Assembly (NCBI RefSeq): GCF_007713685.1
Contig: NZ_VMRJ01000005.1
Location: 248,001 to 312,000 of the forward strand
DNA: 64,000 nucleotides
Direction of reading: 5' to 3'
From: Hymenobacter setariae
GTDB lineage: Bacteria; Bacteroidota; Bacteroidia; Cytophagales; Hymenobacteraceae
Of this stretch, positions 33,084-41,608 are shown piece by piece. A program made the position numbers and the translations under genes. The notes beneath the pieces were generated by a model. It had not been told where the DNA came from. It saw only the letters and a list, made by a program, of their open reading frames with translations, and did not search any database. The stretch's first letter is position 1. Every line of letters begins with the position of its first letter.

Positions 33084-35405
33084 ATGCGGTTTTTATTTCT
33101 TTCTGAACGTTCTCTTTTTCGTCCGTGCTGGATGCTGCTCTTCGGGCTCCTAGGTGCCCTACCGGCCTCGGCGCAGTACCTAGCTGCCCTGCGCGGCACC
33201 GTCACCGACTCCCTATCTGGTCAACCACTAGCTGGCGTGAGCGTGGGACTGGTAGGCCAGTCCGGCGGCAGCGCTACCGATGCCCTAGGGCAATTTCGGC
33301 TGGCGCGGCTGGCTGCGGGCACCTACCAGCTACGCCTAGGGGCACTGGGCTATAGATTTAAGAATGAGAATATAACCCTGGCGGCTGGCGAAACCCGCGG
33401 TGTGACGGTGGCCTTGGCCACCACCAGCCTCAACCTGGCCGAGGTGACCGTGCGCCAGCCCCAAGACCCCAACCAAACGCTGGCCGCCATCTCGCACATC
33501 GACCAGACGCTGCGGCCCCTCAACTCGGCGCAGGACCTGCTGCGCTTGGTGCCGGGCCTCTTTATTGCGCAGCACGCGGGCGGCGGCAAGGCCGAGCAAA
33601 TATTCGTGCGGGGCTTCGATGCCGACCACGGCACCGACTTCGCCGTGAGCCTCGACGGGCTGCCGGTGAACATGGTGAGCCACGCCCACGGCCAGGGCTA
33701 CGCCGATTTTCACTTCGTCATTCCCGAAACAGTTGAGCAGCTCAAGGTGTACAAAGGCCCCTACACGGCGCGCTTCGGCGACTTTGCCACGGCTGGGGCC
33801 GGCGAGTTTTCGACCAAAACCAGCCTCGACCACAGCCAGGTGAAGCTCGAAGTGGGCCAGTACAACACTTACCGCGCCCTAGCCATGATAGACCTACTAG
33901 GCACGCGCCACCTGCTCTCCAAAAAGCCCGAGAGTGCCTACGTAGCCGCCGAGTACAACTTCACCAACTCGTACTTTGATAATCCGCAGCACTTCAAGCG
34001 GTTTAATGGTCTAGCTAAGTACACCGGCCAGCTTTCGGATAAGACCTCGCTCACGCTGTTTGGCTCATATTTCACCTCTAGTTGGGATGCTAGCGGCCAG
34101 ATACCCGAGCGCGCCGTGCGCGAAGGCCTCATTTCGCGCTTTGGCAGCCTCGACCCCAGCGAGGGCGGCAGCACCAACCGCAGCAATATGTACGCCACGC
34201 TCACCACGGCCCTACCGCATGAGGCAGTGCTGCGCCAGCAGGTGTACTACTCGCAATACTTTTTCAATCTGTATTCCAACTTCACGTTCTTCAAGAACGA
34301 CCCCGTCAATGGCGACGAGATAAACCAGCGCGACACCGGCCGCAATCTCTACGGCTACACCGGCACCTACGACCGCACCGACCACCTAGGGACCAAAGCC
34401 CTGCACTCGACCCTAGGGCTGGGCACCCGCCTCGACGATGCGGGCCTGTTGCTGCGCCACGTGGTGCAGCGCCAGCCACTCGACACGGCTAGTATCGGCC
34501 GCCTCTACGAGCAGAATATCAATGCCTACCTCGACGAAACCTTGGAGCTGACCGACCGCCTGACCGTGAACGCAGCCGTGCGCGCCGACCTGTTCATCTT
34601 CCAGTTTAGGGGGCAGCGGTCCGACTCGGCGGCGGGCTTCGTGCCCCTCACGGGCCGCGTAGTGCGGGGCCGAGTATCGCCCAAGCTAAATTTGTATTAT
34701 CAGCTCTCGCCGGCCGTGCAGCTGTTTGCGCGCTCAGGTCTAGGCTTTCATTCCAACGATGCGCGGGGCGTGGTGCAGGGCAGCGGCAGCTTCAATGCGC
34801 TGCCCTGCGCCACTGGCGCCGAGGTCGGCAGCACCTTCAAGCCCGCCCCCAACTTGGTCGTGAATGCTGCTCTGTGGTCGCTGCGCCTGCAAGACGAACT
34901 GGTATACTCGGGCGACGAGGGCACCACCGAAAGCGTGGGCCCCACCCAGCGCTTTGGCGTCGATGTCTCGGTGCGCTACCAACTGTCGCCCCGCTTTTTT
35001 CTGGACAGCGACCTCAATTTCAGCCACGGCCGCTTGGTGCAGGCGCCCGAGGGCGAGAACTATATTCCGCTTGCGCCCACCTTCACCAGTACCGGTGGCC
35101 TCACCATGCGTGCCCCTAAGGGCTTGAATGCCAGCCTACGTTACCGCTGCATCGACAGCCGCCCGGCCATCGAGGACAATACCATTCGGGCGCGGGGCTA
35201 CTTCCTGCTCGATGCCGTGGTCAACTACACCCGCCCGCGCTACCAGGTTGGCCTCAGCGCCCAAAATTTGCTGAATGCAGCTTGGAATGAGGCCCAATTT
35301 GCCACCGACGGCCAGCTGCGCGGCGAAACCACCTCAGTCAATGAGTTGAATTTTACGCCTGGTACGCCCTTCTATTTGAAGCTCAACGCCAGTGTGTTCT
35401 TCTAA
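33084..35405 (+). CDS. TonB-dependent outer membrane receptor
   Basis: An outer membrane receptor of 773 residues. Signal peptide: residues 1-38 (ends ALPASAQ). Then a carboxypeptidase-like domain (about 42-118: LRGTVTDSLSGQPLAGVSVG), a plug domain (125-245) and a 22-strand barrel ending in aromatic FYLKLNASVFF. The plug contains RGFDADHGTDFAVSLDGLPV and NMVSHAHGQGYADFHFVIPE, a His-rich motif that marks a distinct receptor subgroup and could bind a metal or metal complex. The ligand cannot be read from sequence. No SusD gene follows, so it is not a polysaccharide uptake pair. The ATG at 33084 is preferred to an in-frame TTG at 33060. It is divergent from hscA. Confidence 0.9.
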   Translation: MRFLFLSERSLFRPCWMLLFGLLGALPASAQYLAALRGTVTDSLSGQPLAGVSVGLVGQSGGSATDALGQFRLARLAAGTYQLRLGALGYRFKNENITLAAGETRGVTVALATTSLNLAEVTVRQPQDPNQTLAAISHIDQTLRPLNSAQDLLRLVPGLFIAQHAGGGKAEQIFVRGFDADHGTDFAVSLDGLPVNMVSHAHGQGYADFHFVIPETVEQLKVYKGPYTARFGDFATAGAGEFSTKTSLDHSQVKLEVGQYNTYRALAMIDLLGTRHLLSKKPESAYVAAEYNFTNSYFDNPQHFKRFNGLAKYTGQLSDKTSLTLFGSYFTSSWDASGQIPERAVREGLISRFGSLDPSEGGSTNRSNMYATLTTALPHEAVLRQQVYYSQYFFNLYSNFTFFKNDPVNGDEINQRDTGRNLYGYTGTYDRTDHLGTKALHSTLGLGTRLDDAGLLLRHVVQRQPLDTASIGRLYEQNINAYLDETLELTDRLTVNAAVRADLFIFQFRGQRSDSAAGFVPLTGRVVRGRVSPKLNLYYQLSPAVQLFARSGLGFHSNDARGVVQGSGSFNALPCATGAEVGSTFKPAPNLVVNAALWSLRLQDELVYSGDEGTTESVGPTQRFGVDVSVRYQLSPRFFLDSDLNFSHGRLVQAPEGENYIPLAPTFTSTGGLTMRAPKGLNASLRYRCIDSRPAIEDNTIRARGYFLLDAVVNYTRPRYQVGLSAQNLLNAAWNEAQFATDGQLRGETTSVNELNFTPGTPFYLKLNASVFF

Positions 35406-35481
35406 GCCCTAGGCCATAGTTCGAATTACAGAGTCCAAGCTATAGCTAATGTTGCGCTTTCCTAGGTAGCGCGCGCCGCTT

Positions 35482-35489
35482 ACATTTGA
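35482..35489 (+). promoter_or_regulatory. TAnnTTTG -7 box, 3 bases before a start codon
   Basis: TACATTTG ending 3 bases before the ATG at 35493, with a TTTC-like -33 candidate 19 bases upstream. If used, the transcript would begin at or next to the start codon. Confidence 0.4.
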
Positions 35490-35492
35490 CAT

Positions 35493-36314
35493 ATGCGCCG
35501 ATTGCTTATTCCTTTACTGTGTTGTGCAGCAGGTCTCTTGGAGCTGGCAAGCTGCCAATCGGCCCCTGCGGCCCACGCCGCGCCGCGCCAACCTAGCGCC
35601 GTTGCGCAGTCGCCGTCTCCCGCACAGTTGCCCGACTCGCTCCGCCTCACGCCCGTGCCGGCCGTGGCCGAGCTGCCTGATACCCTACGCCAGGCCATTG
35701 CGCAGCTGCACCACGACCTAGGGCCGGCCGCCACCGACTTGCGCCCGGCCGTGCTAGAGCAGGCATGCGTGGGCTACCTCACGCTGCACCCCACGGGCCG
35801 CATCGAGCGGGGCGGCCTGCTGGCCGTGGCTGACATGGACCTACCCAACACCACCGAGCGCCTGTGGGTGATAGACCTGGCGCAGCGCAAGGTGCTACAC
35901 CGCAGCCTGGTAGCGCACGGCCAGGGCTCGGGCCACCTGCGGGCACGGCGCTTCTCCAATGCGGAGAAGTCGGCCTGCACTTCGCTTGGTTTTTACCGCA
36001 CGTCGGGCACCTACGGCGGCATTCACGGGTATTCGCGCCGCTTGCAGGGGCTCGATAAGGGGCAGAATATGAATGCCTTTGACCGCTACGTGGTATTGCA
36101 CGCCGCCGACTACGCCAGCCCCGCCTACGTGCGCGAGCACGGCCACCTAGGCTACAGCCGCGGTTGCCCCGCCCTGCCGCCCGAGCAGTACAAGCAGATT
36201 ATCAGTACTGTGCAAACGGGTAGCTTGCTGCTGCTCAGCGGCCCCGGCCTGGCTTCGCGCTGGCTCGATGGGCCGGCCGCGGGCCGCCGCTTTGCCCGGC
36301 GCGGCTGGCGCTAG
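35493..36314 (+). CDS. YkuD_2-type murein L,D-transpeptidase catalytic domain lipoprotein
   Basis: A 273-residue envelope protein. The N-terminus is a lipoprotein signal with lipobox LASC (Cys at 21). After a Pro/Ala-rich linker (25-60) comes a domain of the YkuD_2 family: RLWVIDLAQRKVLHRSLVAH, SLGFYRTSGTYGG, VVLHAADYASP, and GYSRGCPALPPEQY with the catalytic-type Cys C225 and its upstream His. YkuD-fold enzymes form or trim 3-3 peptide cross-links in peptidoglycan; activity of the YkuD_2 branch is less well established. A paralogue follows 137 bases downstream, with the same motif order. Confidence 0.88.
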   Translation: MRRLLIPLLCCAAGLLELASCQSAPAAHAAPRQPSAVAQSPSPAQLPDSLRLTPVPAVAELPDTLRQAIAQLHHDLGPAATDLRPAVLEQACVGYLTLHPTGRIERGGLLAVADMDLPNTTERLWVIDLAQRKVLHRSLVAHGQGSGHLRARRFSNAEKSACTSLGFYRTSGTYGGIHGYSRRLQGLDKGQNMNAFDRYVVLHAADYASPAYVREHGHLGYSRGCPALPPEQYKQIISTVQTGSLLLLSGPGLASRWLDGPAAGRRFARRGWR

Positions 36315-36451
36315 GGGCGTGCGGAATTTTTTTGGCCACCGCAACGTTTAGCACTGACCTTGGCACAAGCTTCTGCGTATATTGCTTTATATAAGAAGCA
36401 ACGGGCCAGCCTCACTCGCTGACCTGTCAGTTATTTTCCCCAAGAAAAGAT

Positions 36452-37306
36452 ATGACAACGCATCACCAGCATCATCACCCCAGTGTAGTGCAGCGCCAGC
36501 GTGGCGCCCGGCGGTCGCAGCGCTTCATGCGGCGAGTGTTGCCCTTTGTGGCCTCGCTATTCTTGGCTACGCCGCTGGCGGGCCCGGTAGCCCGCTCGCT
36601 GGCCAATACGCACGCTGCGCCCGCGCGCAAAGTGAGCGTGATGGTGGCGCCCCTATCGCGCCTCGAAAGCACCGCCCGTGACCTCTACACCAGCCTAGGT
36701 GCCGAGCAGCAAGGGCTGCGCTTTGAAGTGTTTGAGAAGGCCTTGACGGGTTATCTCAACCTCAAGCAGGCCGGCCGCCTTTCCGAGCATCAGCAGCGCC
36801 TCACGGTGATTGACTTTGATTTGCCTTCGACCGAGAAACGCCTGTGGGTGCTTGACCTGGCCGAACATAAGGTGTTGTTTCATACTCTGGTAGCCCACGG
36901 GCACAACTCGGGTGAGAACGAAGCTAACAACTTCTCTAACACCGACCAAAGCAACATGAGCAGCCTCGGCTTTTATGTGACGGGGCAGGAGTACCAAGGC
37001 AAACATGGCCGCTCGCTGCGCCTGCAAGGCTTAGACGAAGGCTTTAACACCAATGCTGCCGCTCGTTCGGTAGTAATGCACGGCGCCGACTATGTAAGCG
37101 AGGCGTTCATCAAGCAAAATGGCCGCTTGGGCCGCAGCCTAGGTTGCCCCGCCCTGCCGCTTGACCAGTACGCACAGATTATCGATGCAGTGCACGGTGG
37201 CAGCTGCTTGTTCTTGAATAAATCGAACGCGGGCTACGCTTCTAAATACCTCAACCAAGAGGCGGCGCTGGCCGCTCTTGCGGCAGAAGCTACTACTGCT
37301 TCGTAG
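36452..37306 (+). CDS. second YkuD_2-type murein L,D-transpeptidase catalytic domain protein
   Basis: A 284-residue paralogue of the gene upstream. The core motifs match in order: RLWVLDLAEHKVLFHTLVAH, SLGFYVTGQEYQGKHGRSLR, VVMHGADYVSEAF, and GRSLGCPALPLDQY with catalytic-type C232. The N-terminus differs: a His-rich start (MTTHHQHHHPSV) and a basic stretch precede a hydrophobic export segment (VLPFVASLFLATPLAGPVA), with no lipobox, so this copy is probably periplasmic or anchored by an uncleaved helix. Translation could also start at the Met at residue 25. A strong terminator follows the gene, and no own promoter box was found, so co-transcription with its paralogue is likely. Confidence 0.87.
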   Translation: MTTHHQHHHPSVVQRQRGARRSQRFMRRVLPFVASLFLATPLAGPVARSLANTHAAPARKVSVMVAPLSRLESTARDLYTSLGAEQQGLRFEVFEKALTGYLNLKQAGRLSEHQQRLTVIDFDLPSTEKRLWVLDLAEHKVLFHTLVAHGHNSGENEANNFSNTDQSNMSSLGFYVTGQEYQGKHGRSLRLQGLDEGFNTNAAARSVVMHGADYVSEAFIKQNGRLGRSLGCPALPLDQYAQIIDAVHGGSCLFLNKSNAGYASKYLNQEAALAALAAEATTAS

Positions 37307-37326
37307 CGAACAGCCACTTAGTTTTC

Positions 37327-37374
37327 TACACACAAAAGCGCCCGTTGACTTATCAGCGGGCGCTTTTGTGTGTA
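37327..37374 (+). terminator. strong terminator, 18-bp stem
   Basis: Perfect arms 37327-37344 and 37357-37374 with a 12-base loop; the stem contains a T run on its 3' side (and A run on the 5' side), so it can work in both directions. It ends the tandem YkuD_2 genes. Confidence 0.85.
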
Positions 37375-37768
37375 GGCAGGTTAGAATTTTCAAACAGGCT
37401 TTAGGCGTGGCTGGCTCGTTGGCTGGGGTGCGGGTGGCTTTGGCCGAAGTGTTATACCTAGCGTGACAACCTTTGCTTTCCGCCCGCGCTTTCGCGTGAG
37501 GCGCAGGCGAGCAGGCAAGGCTAAGCTGGCCGACCAGTGCGCAGGAGTTGCAAGCTATTGTAAAACTTGGTGGTAATGTTGCGCCAAGATTGTAGACAGA
37601 GGCGCAAGGAATAACGACCCCTAGGTAGTGAAACCTGAGGGAAAAAGCGAATAGTAAGTACCGGGGAAGTTATACGACCTTTGCCTTGTCGCTCTTCATT
37701 ATATCTACCTACCTCGTTCTGTTTGTTGGGGTAGTTTCCTTCTATCTATTCTTTCTCAACCCGACTGC
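37375..37768 (+). other. 394-base non-coding stretch, content unexplained
   Basis: No credible gene lies between the terminator and the NYN gene. The first half is GC-rich, the second half more AT-rich, with one CCTAGG at 37620. A GACCTTTG word (37678-37685) is one base short of the TAnnTTTG box and could be the promoter of the NYN gene, giving an 83-base leader. The remaining 300 bases have no visible role; a small RNA is possible but unproven. Confidence 0.4.
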
Positions 37769-38848
37769 ATGACTACTTCCTTGGCTGTCTCACCGGCGGC
37801 TACTTCTCCTTACGCCGCCGTATTTATTGATTTTGAGAACGTTTACTACTTTCTTAAAAACCACTACCTCGACCCCCAAGACCCCCACGACTACGCCCTC
37901 GACCTAGTGCGCGCTCTGCGCGATACCCTCAAGCGCGAGCAGGGTCTCGACTCGTTAGTACTGTATGCCTACGCCGACTTCGATAAGCTACCTAGCGGCC
38001 CTCAGGGCCCGCTGTACCTGATGGGTGTAGACACGCGCAATGTGCTCGGTACCGACCACAAAAACGCCGCCGACATGCAGCTCTGCATCGATGCGCTCGA
38101 AGTGCTTTATACCCGGCCCGACATTGGCACCTTTGTGCTAGTGGCCGGCGACCGCGACTACATTCCGGTGCTACAGCATTTGCGCCGCCAGGCCCGGCAG
38201 GTGAAAGTAGTGGGCTTCCGCGAGAGCGTATCGGGCGATTTGCTGCTGATGCTAGGCCAGGAGCACTACATCGACGCCCGCCAGCTGCTGCCCGCCGAGC
38301 GCCTACAAGCTTTGGAAGACCACCGCGCCGCCCGCCTCAAGCAGGGCAGCGATATCCGGCGCCTGCGTGAGCAAGGCTTGCCGGTGCCGTCGGCTGCCGC
38401 TCGCCAGGCCGCCCGAGACGCCGCTACCCAAACTGCCCCGACCGAAGACACGGCTGCGCTGGCCCCTGGCGACGAAGGTGCCAGGCCCTACCCACGCCTG
38501 ACCGGCGCACCCGAGCAGGTGCAGGAGCCCGCACCCACTTTTGCTCCCATTCAGCGCATTACGCGCTCCGACGAGCGCCGCTGCCTAGAGTTCTTGCTAG
38601 AGCAAGGGCAGCGCTACGCAGGCAACCTAGGCACGCCCGAAATCTGGGCCAGCCCCTTTTTGCGCCGCCTCACCGATGTGCTACCCGAGCTACCCGACTG
38701 GGAGCGCCGCCAGCTACTGAGCCACCTGCGCGATGCGGGCGCCCTGCGCCTCGAGAAGCGTGAAGGCGAGCCGCACGCCTTTTCGGTCATCATCATCAAC
38801 TACCAGCACCCCGATGTGCAGGAGCTAAACCCCAGCGAAGAGAAATAA
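37769..38848 (+). CDS. NYN-domain (LabA-like PIN) protein with C-terminal OST-HTH
   Basis: A soluble protein of 359 residues. Residues 15-160 are a NYN/LabA-type PIN-fold nuclease domain with its acidic set: D21 in AVFIDFENVYYF, D102 and D108 in HKNAADMQLCIDALEVL, and D128/D130 in VLVAGDRDYIPVL. Residues about 268-350 form an OST-HTH/LOTUS-like winged helix (RRCLEFLLEQGQRYAGNLGT, FLRRLTDVLPELPDWERRQL), a fold linked to RNA binding. A low-complexity Ala/Pro/Arg linker joins them. The architecture suggests a metal-dependent ribonuclease or RNA-binding regulator; targets are unknown. It is transcribed alone, after a long non-coding stretch. Confidence 0.87.
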   Translation: MTTSLAVSPAATSPYAAVFIDFENVYYFLKNHYLDPQDPHDYALDLVRALRDTLKREQGLDSLVLYAYADFDKLPSGPQGPLYLMGVDTRNVLGTDHKNAADMQLCIDALEVLYTRPDIGTFVLVAGDRDYIPVLQHLRRQARQVKVVGFRESVSGDLLLMLGQEHYIDARQLLPAERLQALEDHRAARLKQGSDIRRLREQGLPVPSAAARQAARDAATQTAPTEDTAALAPGDEGARPYPRLTGAPEQVQEPAPTFAPIQRITRSDERRCLEFLLEQGQRYAGNLGTPEIWASPFLRRLTDVLPELPDWERRQLLSHLRDAGALRLEKREGEPHAFSVIIINYQHPDVQELNPSEEK

Positions 38849-38883
38849 GCAGCTCTTAGATACTAATACCTAACAAGCAATCA

Positions 38884-39492
38884 CTAACGGCTTAACTCAA
38901 ACAGCGGTAGTGGCCGTAGGCGGGCGTATTGGTTGCCCATTTTGGCCAGCTCGGCCTGGTGTAGGCGCAGGTAGTTATTGTAGGCCTTGGCGGCGGCATC
39001 GTAGTGCGCGCGGTAGCTCACCACGTTGGCGTCGGCGAGCATAATATGCTCGACGTAGTCGCGGATGCGGGCTGTGGGGGCATTGCCTTCGGGCGCAGCC
39101 AGCAGCACCAATGGCTTTAGCACCGAGTCCTGGGCGGCGTCGTACTGGTCGATGGCCGCTGAGGAGGCCATGCTCAGGCGGTCGTAGCGCTGGGGCTTGA
39201 GGCGGCCGGCCTGCGCCGTGAGGGTGCGCACCTGAGCCACATCGAGGCGTGGCTGCTTTTTAAGGTCTTGCAGCAGGCCGCGCACGTCGGCAAGCTTTTG
39301 GTCATCGCTGCGCATCATGCGCTGCCAGTTGCTATCGGCCGAGTCGCGCAAGATATCGAACTGCGCCCGCACCTCGGCCGGTGAAGCAGGGTTTACGGCT
39401 GCCGCCGTATCGGTGGCGGTTTTGGCGGTGTCGGGCTTGCACATGGGTAGCACCACGAGTGCAACGAAGCTGGCAACTAAAACGGCTTTCAT
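38884..39492 (-). CDS. LemA-like lipoprotein
   Basis: A 202-residue probable lipoprotein: short hydrophobic signal with lipobox-like LPMC (Cys at 18), then an Ala/Thr/Asp linker. The mature part is almost wholly helical, with coiled-coil character (about 40-175). Its final segment, AHYDAAAKAYNNYLRLHQAE followed by RPLPLFEL, resembles the C-terminus of LemA proteins (YN-Y-R---...-P-P-FE), and the length fits LemA, but the N-terminal LemA motifs are weak. LemA function is itself poorly defined. The gene is divergent from thiL with a 170-base gap holding two CCTAGG sites and no exact -7 box. Confidence 0.6.
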   Translation of the reverse strand: MKAVLVASFVALVVLPMCKPDTAKTATDTAAAVNPASPAEVRAQFDILRDSADSNWQRMMRSDDQKLADVRGLLQDLKKQPRLDVAQVRTLTAQAGRLKPQRYDRLSMASSAAIDQYDAAQDSVLKPLVLLAAPEGNAPTARIRDYVEHIMLADANVVSYRAHYDAAAKAYNNYLRLHQAELAKMGNQYARLRPLPLFELSR

Positions 39493-39662
39493 AGCTATTC
39501 AAACGAGAAAATCGGCGAAGTAATGCGCCGCGGTGCTGCCAAATTACAACCTAGGGCGGCGGTAGGGCGCCAGCGCGCGAACTTTGTGGCCGCACGCTGC
39601 CGGGCAGCCGTTGCCCTAGGTCACCTGCGAACTACCTAGCTCGCGCTACCGTTCTTCTTCTC

Positions 39663-40691
39663 ATGTCCGATTTAACCCCTCTGTCTCAGCTTGGCGAGTT
39701 TGGCCTCATCCGCCGCTTGCAGCAAGATATTACCCTCACGCAGCCTTCCACCATTCTTGGCATCGGCGACGACGCGGCCATTCTAGCCCCGCCCGCCGGG
39801 CAGGAGGTGGTAGTCACAACCGACCTGCTGGTCGAAGGTGTGCACTTCGACCTTTCGTTTTCTCCTCTGCGGCACCTAGGGTACAAAGCAGTGGCTGTCA
39901 ACGTCTCCGATGTAGCCGCCATGCTGGCCACGCCCACCCAAATTGTAGTCGGCCTAAGCATGCCCAGCCGCTTCACGGTGGAGGCCGTGGAAGAGCTGTA
40001 CGCCGGTATGCGCCTGGCCTGCGAGGCCTACGGCGTAGACCTGGTGGGGGGCGACACCACCGGCAGCCGCGGCGGCTTGGTTATCAGCATTACGGCCTTG
40101 GGCCAGGTAGAAGCGGGCAAAGCTGTGCGCCGCTCGGGCGGCAAGCCCACCGATATTTTGTGCGTAACTGGCGACCTAGGCGGCGCTTACCTAGGGCTGC
40201 AAGTGCTGGAGCGCGAAAAGCAAGCCTTCCTGGCCGACCCCGACACTCAGCCTGAACTCGACAACTACAACTACGTGGTGCAGCGCCAGCTCAAGCCCGA
40301 GGCGCGCCTCGACATCGTGCACGAGCTGCGCGAGCTGGGCGTGCAGCCCACGGCCATGCTCGACATCAGCGATGGCTTGGCCTCCGAAGTGCTGCATATG
40401 TGCGCTGCCAGCGGCACCGGTGCCCGCGTGTTCAGCGAGTACCTGCCCATGGCTAACCCCAGCCTCGAAGCTGCCGCTGAGTTTAACCTCGACCCGCTCA
40501 CATGTGCACTCAACGGCGGCGAGGACTACGAGCTGCTCTTCACCATTCCGGTCACCGACCACGCGAAGATTAAAAACCACCCCGATATCACCGTTATCGG
40601 TCACCTCACGGAGAAAAACGATGCGGTAAATCTCATCACGAAGGGCGGCCAAGCTGTGCCGCTGCAAGCGCAAGGCTTCAACCATTTCTAG
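39663..40691 (+). CDS. thiL: thiamine-monophosphate kinase
   Basis: ThiL phosphorylates thiamine monophosphate to the active cofactor thiamine diphosphate, the last step of the pathway. The protein has 342 residues, close to the family norm of about 330. Motifs: GEFGLIRRLQ near the start, the Mg-binding GIGDDAAIL, TTDLLVEGVHFDLSF, NVSDVAAMLATP, DLVGGDTTGSRGG, MLDISDGLASEVLHM and NGGEDYELLFTIP. No other thi gene is nearby. The end of the gene is followed by a long palindromic repeat that separates it from convergent genes. Confidence 0.95.
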   Translation: MSDLTPLSQLGEFGLIRRLQQDITLTQPSTILGIGDDAAILAPPAGQEVVVTTDLLVEGVHFDLSFSPLRHLGYKAVAVNVSDVAAMLATPTQIVVGLSMPSRFTVEAVEELYAGMRLACEAYGVDLVGGDTTGSRGGLVISITALGQVEAGKAVRRSGGKPTDILCVTGDLGGAYLGLQVLEREKQAFLADPDTQPELDNYNYVVQRQLKPEARLDIVHELRELGVQPTAMLDISDGLASEVLHMCAASGTGARVFSEYLPMANPSLEAAAEFNLDPLTCALNGGEDYELLFTIPVTDHAKIKNHPDITVIGHLTEKNDAVNLITKGGQAVPLQAQGFNHF

Positions 40692-40711
40692 CCCTCCGCT
40701 GGTCGATATAA

Positions 40712-40814
40712 AAAATCGGCTGTCATGCGGAGCTTGCAAAGCACTTTCTCACGCCAGGATTAGTAATTCTAACGTGATAAGATGCCTCGCAAGCTCCGCA
40801 TGACAGCCGGTTTT
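40712..40814. repeat. intergenic palindromic element (family A), also a bidirectional terminator
   Basis: Long inverted repeat with arms of about 26 pairs (40712-40737 and 40790-40814 in outline) flanked by A and T runs, so it can end transcription both ways between convergent genes. The loop has a core (around 40750-40775) that resembles the loop of the element at 46633-46729. Confidence 0.7.
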
Positions 40815-40825
40815 TAGCTTAGTTC

Positions 40826-41203
40826 CTAGTCCTCGGGGTAGGGGATGTACACAAAATTTGTGAACTCTTCATCGACCACGAAGAGGCAGCAAAACTCATC
40901 GGGATTTTTCCAGGTGGCGGTAAAATCTTCGATTTTCTCGGGGTCCACGATGCCTTGCTGAGCCAGGATTTCGAGGTAGCTGGCGAAGATGTGCCATTGC
41001 AGGCCCTCTATTTCGTCGGCATTAATGAGCAGGCTGCCGAGCTGCACCGCCTGCCGAGCAAAAATGAAAACCGGGTACTGCGAAATCTCGCGCTTGCGAA
41101 TCTGGTACGAGGCTTCCTTGAGCGTGTCGGACACAGTGGCAAAATCCTTGGTAATCGTCCCTAGGTATTTGCCGTTTAGCTCGGGGTCGTTGAAGTAGTC
41201 CAT
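40826..41203 (-). CDS. conserved hypothetical protein
   Basis: A 125-residue acidic, soluble protein I do not recognise by function. It has a well-formed mixed alpha/beta look: a helical first half (YLGTITKDFATVSDTLKEAS, EISQYPVFIFARQAVQLGSL) and a beta-rich C-terminal part (DEFCCLFVVDEEFTNFVYIP). Charged, regular sequence without low complexity suggests a real, folded protein. It ends a probable three-gene unit with the 124-residue protein 7 bases upstream and an RlmD-type methyltransferase before that. No signal peptide or known motif. A housekeeping role is suggested only by this context. Confidence 0.75.
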   Translation of the reverse strand: MDYFNDPELNGKYLGTITKDFATVSDTLKEASYQIRKREISQYPVFIFARQAVQLGSLLINADEIEGLQWHIFASYLEILAQQGIVDPEKIEDFTATWKNPDEFCCLFVVDEEFTNFVYIPYPED

Positions 41204-41210
41204 GTGCTAA

Positions 41211-41585
41211 TTAATTGTCTTTTGCCTTTACGTCCCAAATGTTGCGCAGGTCTCTCAAAACCAAGTCTCTGTCATCTTCATCTTCCCATAAGATTCCGGC
41301 GTCGCGCAGAACCTTAGCCTCGATAAGCTGCTCTACTACTGCGTCTGTAACATCAGGGTAGTAATTAAATGCGGAAGAGAGGTAGGTCTGGCCGAATAAA
41401 TGATGCTCGCTTTCATATGCACTAAGAAAGGCGATTCGGTCACCTCGATTATTTAGCAAGTACCAAGTGGTGATGCTAGCAGCTGCCATAGAGCCAGCTA
41501 TCTCCCGCATTTTAGCAGCAGGAATTTTGCTAAACTGGATGCTCTCCTGTTTATCAAGGTTTACAAGATGAAACGTGTCGCCCAT
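41211..41585 (-). CDS. hypothetical protein, lower-GC gene
   Basis: A 124-residue soluble protein without a recognised family. It has an acidic C-terminus (AGILWEDEDDRDLVLRDLRN) and a central region with aromatic residues (TWYLLNNRGDRIAFLSAYES, YLSSAFNYYPDV). Its base composition and codon use are visibly less GC-rich than those of the flanking genes, which may mark a later insertion into an older operon. It lies 23 bases downstream of the methyltransferase and 7 bases upstream of the 125-residue gene. A partner or immunity-type role is possible but unsupported. Confidence 0.68.
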   Translation of the reverse strand: MGDTFHLVNLDKQESIQFSKIPAAKMREIAGSMAAASITTWYLLNNRGDRIAFLSAYESEHHLFGQTYLSSAFNYYPDVTDAVVEQLIEAKVLRDAGILWEDEDDRDLVLRDLRNIWDVKAKDN

Positions 41586-41608
41586 AATAATTGCTGCAGG
41601 AAGGAAAA

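Noticed and set aside
34740..35027. Open frames of 95 codons inside the TonB receptor gene
   Set aside because: Shadow of the barrel region; no start signal or homology.
37278..37466. Open frame of 62 codons after the YkuD_2 genes
   Set aside because: It overlaps the end of the upstream gene and runs through the 18-bp terminator stem; no sign of a protein.
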